NCBI RefSeq assembly: GCF_900113665.1
Contig: NZ_FOQD01000013.1
Location: 1 to 64,000 of the forward strand
Source of the DNA: Planctomicrobium piriforme
GTDB lineage: Bacteria; Planctomycetota; Planctomycetia; Planctomycetales; Planctomycetaceae
Length of the DNA: 64,000 bases
Direction of reading: 5' to 3'
Numbering within the stretch: position 1 is the first letter of the stretch; each line of letters opens with the position of its first letter. The position numbers and the translations under genes are program-made. Under the pieces are notes generated by a model. The model worked only from the letters and a program-made list of their open reading frames with translations, did no database searches and was not told the DNA's origin. This document shows positions 59,103 to 64,000 of this stretch, in pieces.

Positions 59103-59894
59103 ATGCCCCCTCGCCGTAAACACGAATCCACCCCCGACGAACTCGCCCAACTCGTCCGCGAAATCGCCTGCGACGAAGGCGGCTACGTCAGCTTCCACCG
59201 CTTCCGCCAGCTGACTGGCGTCCCTCACTCCGAGGTCTACCGGCACTACCTCTCCTGGGACGACCTCCTCGCCGCCGCCGAGATCGAAAAGCCACAGCGG
59301 TCAGGCAGCCGTTTCACCAGCGATCAACTGCTCGCAGAATTCCACCGCGTCGTCGAACAACTTTGGAAGCTCCCCACCGTCGCCGAATTCACCCGCCACG
59401 CCCGCATCTCCTGGGGCCCCATCTGGACCACCTTCAACGGGCACCAAAACCTCCTCACCGCCTACCGACAATACCTCGATCAGATTGCCATAAGTTCCCC
59501 CTCGCCCCGGTACCCCGGGGAGAGGGCCGGGGTGAGGGGCTTTTCGCGGAACGTCACATCAAAACAAGCAGCGTCAGCAAGTGACCCTCTTCCCCCTGAC
59601 CCCCGGCCCCTGACCTCTAACCCCTCCTTCCCCTCCCCTGATTCCCACCTCCTAACTCCTACCCCCTCGCGCGACAATCCCTGGGTCCGCCACCAATGGA
59701 CCTCCCTCCGCCTCGGCTTCGAATGGCTCAGCAGCGACTTCCCGCTTCAGCACCGCGACAAGATCGACATCCTGATCTGCTGGAAGAACGATTTCGAACA
59801 CCCCAACCTGCCCACCATCGAACTCTCCACCGCCGCCCCCTGGCTCGAAGCATGGATCGACCACGTTGAGCCGCACACTTCATGTGTGCGATAA
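59103..59894 (+). CDS. Homing-endonuclease-associated-repeat-like protein with C-terminal nuclease-like domain (paralog B), carrying an in-frame repeat
   Basis: 263 residues from the ATG at 59103. Two helix-turn-helix-like repeats (about 12-62 and 75-122): YVSFHRFRQLTGVPHSEVYR, SWDDLLAAAEIEK, LPTVAEFTRHARISWGPIWT. A linker of about 65 residues is largely the GC-rich dispersed repeat read in frame (SSPSPRYPGERAGVRGF) plus Pro/Ser-rich words. The C-terminal domain (about 200-255) has FEWLSSDFP, KIDILICWKNDFEH and LPTIELST, matching paralog A. The last residues, PHTSCVR and the TAA stop, come from a second repeat hairpin. It may be a PD-(D/E)xK-like fold (D...IEL), but this is inference. Possibly the product of a repeat-damaged gene. 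Confidence 0.6.
   Translation: MPPRRKHESTPDELAQLVREIACDEGGYVSFHRFRQLTGVPHSEVYRHYLSWDDLLAAAEIEKPQRSGSRFTSDQLLAEFHRVVEQLWKLPTVAEFTRHARISWGPIWTTFNGHQNLLTAYRQYLDQIAISSPSPRYPGERAGVRGFSRNVTSKQAASASDPLPPDPRPLTSNPSFPSPDSHLLTPTPSRDNPWVRHQWTSLRLGFEWLSSDFPLQHRDKIDILICWKNDFEHPNLPTIELSTAAPWLEAWIDHVEPHTSCVR
59496..59545 (+). repeat. GC-rich palindromic repeat, in-frame copy inside paralog B
   Basis: CCCCTCGCCCCGGTACCCCG, continuing to GGGGTGAGGGGC, read in frame as SPSPRYPGERAGVRG. It forms a hairpin at RNA level. Closely related copies are at 60302-60345 and 4881-4924. Confidence 0.8.
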
Positions 59895-59940
59895 CTCCAC
59901 CCTCGCCCCGGCCAAGAAACGAACAGGCCGGGGTGAGGGG
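59872..59940. repeat. Compound repeat, copy 3, overlapping the stop of paralog B
   Basis: Hairpin CGCACAC-TTCAT-GTGTGCG (59872-59890) followed by the GC-rich palindrome (59899-59940). It supplies the final codons and the TAA stop of the preceding gene. Confidence 0.75.
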
Positions 59941-60019
59941 CCTCCCGCAACGCAACACTTCAGCACCCACCACGCCAACCAGCGAATTCAACGCCCTCCG
60001 CAGTCACACCACCACTTAG

Positions 60020-60040
60020 CCCCGGGCGAGCCGCCCGGGG
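60020..60040. repeat. Short perfect hairpin CCCCGGGC/GCCCGGGG
   Basis: CCCCGGGC (60020-60027) and GCCCGGGG (60033-60040) with loop GAGCC, preceded by TTAG. It is in the 677-bp region 59895-60571, in which I see no gene. Confidence 0.65.
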
Positions 60041-60235
60041 GCCAACCGGAATGGCTTGGCGAAGCAAGAACATTGCTGTCTGTTCAGCGTGCCGACATCC
60101 GAGGCTGAAGGGCTCACACAACACAAGGCAACGCCCTGGGAACCAGACCTCACAAGATTCGTGAGCCCTGAAAGGGCGACACAACCCGCCGACAAGAACG
60201 CCGGACCAAGCAGCCTCCAGCGAAAGTTCCCAATC

Positions 60236-60345
60236 AGAGCACGCCACGTCAGCAAGTGATTCCCGTTGGGCCTCACACTTCAAGCGTGCGAATCAGCATG
60301 CCCCCCTCGCCCCGGTACTCCGGGGAGAGGGCCGGGGTGAGGGGC
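60236..60345. repeat. Compound repeat, copy 2
   Basis: Leader GCACGCCACGTCAGCAAGTG, a CACACTT-type imperfect hairpin (about 60275-60288) and the GC-rich palindrome (60302-60345). It aligns over its whole length with 58212-58345. Downstream (to about 60420) the two loci also share degenerate AGCAGC/CCCCGCC words. Confidence 0.75.
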
Positions 60346-60571
60346 TTTTGCAGAGCGTGCCGAAGCCAGCAACGCAGCAACGCCCCGCCAAACGCCCAAG
60401 ACACTCGGCCCAGCTTTCGCCACCAGCCCGTAGGGTGCGGTCAAAAACGGGACGAAACATCGCCCTTGCGCCAAAACCGCTCTGATGAGAAGGGCCAGAC
60501 TTCTGCGAACGACCGTCTGCAGACCCATCAAATAATCCTGAGAGCTGGAACCAGCAGCGAAGCACATGGCC

Positions 60572-61426
60572 TCAACGAAACTGCTCGAAGAAGGCTGCGT
60601 CAACGTCATACGTGGTGCGTGGTGCGAGACCAAGTTCCAGCGACTCGAAGAGTTTGATGAGCCGCTCGCCGTCCACCAGTTCAATCGGAGGAACGCCGTC
60701 GCGGATGGCTTCGCCGTGTGCTTGTACGGAAAATGTTCCCGTGGTGAGAAAAATGCCCTTATCTGCCCTTCCTAGCATTCCACCTCGAAAATCACGAATT
60801 TCTGATGGGCTGACCGACCTCGTGTACCGCTTGCATTGAAACAGTACCTTGAACGCCACGAAGGGATTGACGCGTAGCACGCCAATTCCATCGATGCCGC
60901 CATCTCCAGATTTTCCGGTCACTGTGACCTGTTCGAAGCCGGATTCCCTCAGCAGCCGCTGACAAAGCTGCTCGAACCCGGACGGAGACAACTCGCGCAG
61001 AGTCGTCAGCAACTGTGCCCGATAATCGAGCTGCTCAGGTATGGGCTCATCGCTGTCGTCGTCTTCATCCTCCGGATCTGCACGCTGTTCGCGGAGTACT
61101 TTTCCCTGACGTTGAATCTCCAGCAGCATTTCGCCGATCTGGCGTTCAGACAACGGCCCGGAGTTCTTCCCCTTGTCGGTCAACGACCAGACGCCTCGAG
61201 TTGAGTTGTCGATATACCCCGCGGCCACAAGGTACTGCCGCACCCAGGCGATCTTGTTCTCAAATTTTGAGACACCGCTCTTCAGCGTTTCTTCCATGAC
61301 GGGGGAGCCGACAAGCCCCAGCCGATTGGCGACGTATTCACAGACCTCGCCCGGCCGCGCCGAACCACCCAAACTCCTGAGCGCCTCTAGTACCGGATTG
61401 ACATATTGCCCGATGATCTGAGCCAT
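60572..61426 (-). CDS. Mrr-type restriction endonuclease
   Basis: 284 residues from the ATG at 61426 (MAQIIGQYVNPVLEALRSLG). An N-terminal winged-helix Mrr domain (about 5-88; GEVCEYVANRLGLV, VRQYLVAAGYIDNSTRGVWS) and a C-terminal PD-(D/E)xK catalytic domain (about 140-265): helix FEQLCQRLLRESGFEQVTV, active site SGDGGIDGIG with D179, FQCKRY with Q197 and K199. All residues of the Mrr catalytic core are present. Mrr enzymes cut modified or foreign DNA. No methyltransferase is adjacent, as expected for a modification-dependent enzyme. The frame upstream of the ATG is not Mrr-like. Confidence 0.92.
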   Translation of the reverse strand: MAQIIGQYVNPVLEALRSLGGSARPGEVCEYVANRLGLVGSPVMEETLKSGVSKFENKIAWVRQYLVAAGYIDNSTRGVWSLTDKGKNSGPLSERQIGEMLLEIQRQGKVLREQRADPEDEDDDSDEPIPEQLDYRAQLLTTLRELSPSGFEQLCQRLLRESGFEQVTVTGKSGDGGIDGIGVLRVNPFVAFKVLFQCKRYTRSVSPSEIRDFRGGMLGRADKGIFLTTGTFSVQAHGEAIRDGVPPIELVDGERLIKLFESLELGLAPRTTYDVDAAFFEQFR

Positions 61427-61493
61427 TTTCCACTTTCCCAGCCAGTCAAGGAGCGACAAGAATATTTGCACATACAGCCATCCCAAAGCAGTT

Positions 61494-62744
61494 TCATTCC
61501 GTCTTCGGAAACCGAGAAAGCACCCCTTTCGCAAATTCAGCCCTTTCGGGCCAAGGAATCTCACCATCTGCTAATGAGAACCCATCACCTGCTTTAGGCC
61601 CGACAAACCCTTTCTTCTTCGCTGACCAATTGAAACGGGCGACCTCCTCAAAGTTCTCCCCTTGAGGTTTCTCAAGAACAATCTCCGCCAGGCCACCATC
61701 ATGCACAAGTGTTCGGCATTGCCATTTTTGTGGCGGAGCCGGAAATGTGTGAACGCCAAACAACACTGTGAACAAGATTTTCGGCTCGCGCGAAACTGTC
61801 ACAACTTGAAACACATAGTAACCAGCTAGGGATTTGTTTTTGTCTTGCGGGTCGGGAACTGTGTTAAAGCTTGTCTGCGCCATCTCCACGGAGCCGTCTC
61901 CGTTCAGATCAGCAATGATTTCCCCTTCGTTGAGATAATTGTTATTCCCATAGATCGGGACCACTCGGCCATTCATGTCAAACAAATGCAAACCGCCCAG
62001 AGTTTTTCCTTTTTCTCCACTGCAGAAAACGGCAATGATCGGCTCTTTGTCGGCCGACTGGCACCTCAGGACATGCGTCACCGGTTGCGGGTAATCTCCC
62101 ACCATGAGCATCCCTGGACTCGGTTCTGGCGGTGCCGTTTCCGCCTTGGGACCGAAATACTTGTTGTAGAGTTCGAGGTTCTTGAGAGATGTCTCGCTCT
62201 TGGACTTCACCAGTTCAGCAAGAGTCTTTTTGGGATCAATCGCTTTCGCCCGCAATCGATCGGCATGCCAACTTTTCTCGGCCTCTTTTGCTAACCGCTG
62301 ATACTCCGGCAGCAACATCAAATCACAGTCGGGATGCAGAAACTTGAATCCGACCCTTCCCGTATTCGGTTCCTTCAAGTAATCAATCACGCATCCCTTC
62401 ATAAACTCTGAGGATGCCTTCGCCACGGCCATCTTCAGCCCCTGTGACTCGACCACGATGGCTGTCCCAACATCCCCCTTGTCCACAAATCCGAATTGAT
62501 AGTCGACGCCCGAAAAACTTCGAGATCCTTCCGCACCGACGTTCACATAAACCAACTTGGGATCGAACTCTCTGCTCCGCATCTCAGCACGAATCTGGTC
62601 GGCGGCAGCAGGCGTTAATTTCACATGCTCCTTTGGGGTCGTCGCGGAATCATTTTGCCCCCAGGACGTTCCCCACAATGCTGACATCAAATACGCAACA
62701 GCAGAGAGCAAAATGTCTCGCAGCCGCTTTCGAGGGACACGCAT
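61494..62744 (-). CDS. Exported protein with degenerate IscA/HesB-like domain
   Basis: 416 residues from the ATG at 62744 (MRVPRKRLRDILLSAVAYLM is a signal peptide, cleavage near TSWG); AGAGGTGA lies upstream. Residues about 40-140 follow the IscA/HesB pattern: VKLTPAAADQIRAEM, GAEGSRSFSGVDYQFGF, GLKMAVAKASSEFMKGCVID, RVGFKFLHPDC. The iron-sulfur cysteine of GGCSG is absent (GSRSFSG) and the C-terminal CGC is missing, so Fe-S scaffold function is unlikely. The remaining part has an FG-GAP/calcium-like loop DLNGDGS. Function unknown; the exported location is unusual for the fold. Confidence 0.7.
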   Translation of the reverse strand: MRVPRKRLRDILLSAVAYLMSALWGTSWGQNDSATTPKEHVKLTPAAADQIRAEMRSREFDPKLVYVNVGAEGSRSFSGVDYQFGFVDKGDVGTAIVVESQGLKMAVAKASSEFMKGCVIDYLKEPNTGRVGFKFLHPDCDLMLLPEYQRLAKEAEKSWHADRLRAKAIDPKKTLAELVKSKSETSLKNLELYNKYFGPKAETAPPEPSPGMLMVGDYPQPVTHVLRCQSADKEPIIAVFCSGEKGKTLGGLHLFDMNGRVVPIYGNNNYLNEGEIIADLNGDGSVEMAQTSFNTVPDPQDKNKSLAGYYVFQVVTVSREPKILFTVLFGVHTFPAPPQKWQCRTLVHDGGLAEIVLEKPQGENFEEVARFNWSAKKKGFVGPKAGDGFSLADGEIPWPERAEFAKGVLSRFPKTE

Positions 62745-62945
62745 ATTCAGGATCACCTCTGGAGAATGGAGCTGAGTGGCCCTCGAAAATAAGTCGTTCC
62801 CAACCAACCTATGAGATGCCGAAGACGCCATCAAGTCTGAGATTCTCGACTCTCGTCCCCCGACCACTCATCTGTTGCCGCCGCAGCATCCACTCGACGA
62901 ACGATCACAAACCGGCTCATTGGGCCGCTGGGCTGACTGTACAGC

Positions 62946-64000
62946 TCACTCCCCATCACCTTGATCCTCATCGAACAGCCGGATGTATCCGTCGTAGACA
63001 AATCGTCGATTGCGAGACTGACCAGTCGCTTCTCGCAGAATGCCATCTTCCTCCATCCGGGCGACCAGATCATTTGCTGCTGGATACGTCGTTCCGATCA
63101 GTTCTTTGACTTCGTTGACGGAAACATAGGGGTGCTCATAGAGATGTTCCAAAACACGGTGTCCGTTGCCAGCAGATCGTCCTAACCGTTCAGTGATTGT
63201 GCGGCGATGACTCTCTCGCAGATTCAAGATCCGACGAGCCGTTTCAGTCGCCTGCTGGCTGACATCGATCACACCTCGCAGAAAATACATCAGCCATTCC
63301 TCCCAGACCCCGTGGTCCCGAATCGCCTGCAAATGGTCATAGTACGCCTGTCGATGCTTCTTAAAGAAGTGCGACAAATAAAGGACTGGCTTGAGTAGCA
63401 CTTTCTGCTCACACAACAGGAACGTGATTAGTAGCCGTCCCACGCGACCGTTCCCATCGAGAAATGGATGGATCGTTTCAAACTGAGCATGCGCCAATCC
63501 GATTTTGATCAGCAGCGGAAGCCGTGCATCGGTATGCAAAAACTTCTCAAGTTGAGAAAGATGCTCAGCCACTTCATGCGGCGGCGGAGGCACAAAAGTG
63601 GCATTGTTCAAATTGCACCCGGAAGAACCAATCCAGTTTTGGCTCGTCCGGATTTCTCCCGGCGTGAGATGACTGCCGCGAGCGATGCCTTCCAGCAACT
63701 GTTTATGAATTTCACAGATTAACCGTACAGAGACGGGCAGGTCTGCCAGTCGGCTCAAACCGTAGTTCATCGCTCGAATGTACCCGACAACTTCCTCGAC
63801 GTCGTGAGGTCGATCCGGATCAAGAATTTTGGCTTCGGCCGCCAGAACATCCTGCAATGAACTCTGTGTGCCTTCAATCTGACTTGAAAGTACGGCCTCT
63901 TTGCGGACATACATGTAGACAAACAAATCCGGGTGAGGCAGCGTCTGAATCGAACCATCGAGTCGTCCCAGAGCTCGATCTGCCTGTGACAACCGGACCT
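62946..64000 (-). CDS. Fic-family protein (AMPylator-like), cut by window edge
   Basis: At least 351 residues; the frame is open to the window end, and only a TTG, no ATG, is seen near the edge, so the true start lies beyond. The Fic motif HPFLDGNGR is intact, with the alpha-helix VLSSQIEGTQSSL (an inhibitory [S/T]xxxE[G/N]-type helix, class II) upstream and a C-terminal winged helix (HRVLEHLYEHPYVSVNEVKE, MEEDGILREATGQS). Fic enzymes transfer AMP or another nucleotide moiety to a target protein. Some act as toxins restrained by the glutamate in the inhibitory helix, here retained. No separate antitoxin gene is visible. Confidence 0.92.
   Translation of the reverse strand, partial: VRLSQADRALGRLDGSIQTLPHPDLFVYMYVRKEAVLSSQIEGTQSSLQDVLAAEAKILDPDRPHDVEEVVGYIRAMNYGLSRLADLPVSVRLICEIHKQLLEGIARGSHLTPGEIRTSQNWIGSSGCNLNNATFVPPPPHEVAEHLSQLEKFLHTDARLPLLIKIGLAHAQFETIHPFLDGNGRVGRLLITFLLCEQKVLLKPVLYLSHFFKKHRQAYYDHLQAIRDHGVWEEWLMYFLRGVIDVSQQATETARRILNLRESHRRTITERLGRSAGNGHRVLEHLYEHPYVSVNEVKELIGTTYPAANDLVARMEEDGILREATGQSRNRRFVYDGYIRLFDEDQGDGE

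Noticed and set aside
59895..60571. Small coding genes in the repeat-rich spacer
   Set aside because: Open frames there are short, coincide with the repeats and have no ribosome binding site or recognisable motif.

Overview
The window is a 64 kb chromosomal segment of a planctomycete, most likely a member of the Planctomycetaceae. The evidence is four DUF1559 proteins (pilin-like N-terminus GFTLIELLVVIAII and a C-terminal H-x9-DG motif), an ECF sigma factor followed by a FecR-type protein, two large exported proteins with an LEPR-xLL-like N-terminal tag, a cytochrome c/beta-propeller fusion protein, and PQQ-like propeller proteins. No phage, plasmid, transposase, rRNA or CRISPR array was seen. 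The only tRNA is tRNA-Asn(GTT).

Layout. 0-10 kb: a methyltransferase remnant, deoC, a PQQ-like propeller protein, a sigma54 activator with a degenerate receiver domain, a flavin-halogenase-like enzyme with its MarR regulator, tRNA-Asn, ppx and a Mn-type superoxide dismutase. 10-27 kb: an animal-type heme peroxidase, a 1307-residue multidomain fusion protein, an SDR, a DUF417/AraC pair, a two-gene DUF3592 unit, a metallo-beta-lactamase-fold protein, an SRPBCC/DoxX pair, a GT-C-like membrane protein and the first DUF1559 gene. 27-38 kb: a short SecA-like ATPase, SRPBCC, an alpha/beta hydrolase, an adenylate-kinase-like protein, a rhomboid protease and a 1412-residue M36 metallopeptidase. 37.6-41.6 kb: a minus-strand module of ECF sigma, FecR-type protein, DUF1559, lipoprotein and exported protein. 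42-57 kb: beta-propeller phytase, two further DUF1559 genes, a GntR/LacI-type regulator, two serine hydrolases, a radical SAM protein, GNAT, a PQQ propeller with EF-hands, a sulfite-oxidase-family enzyme and a DMT transporter. 58-64 kb: a repeat-rich stretch with two paralogous proteins resembling homing-endonuclease-associated repeat proteins, an Mrr-type restriction endonuclease, an exported protein with an IscA-like fold, and a Fic protein cut by the window edge.

Many products are exported or membrane-bound. They suggest extracellular degradation, oxidative-stress defence (SOD, peroxidase, DUF417) and surface proteins. Likely regulatory units are MarR-halogenase, AraC-DUF417, ECF-FecR-DUF1559 and GntR/LacI-DUF1559.

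The most unusual feature is the spacer DNA. Short 7-bp words (CTTCAAC, CTCAAGC and relatives) flank genes with a consistent polarity and in several genes supply or abut the stop codon. A GC-rich palindromic repeat (CCCCTCGCCCCGG ... CCGGGGTGAGGGG) occurs about six times, once in frame inside a coding region. All assignments are by reading; no database search was possible.
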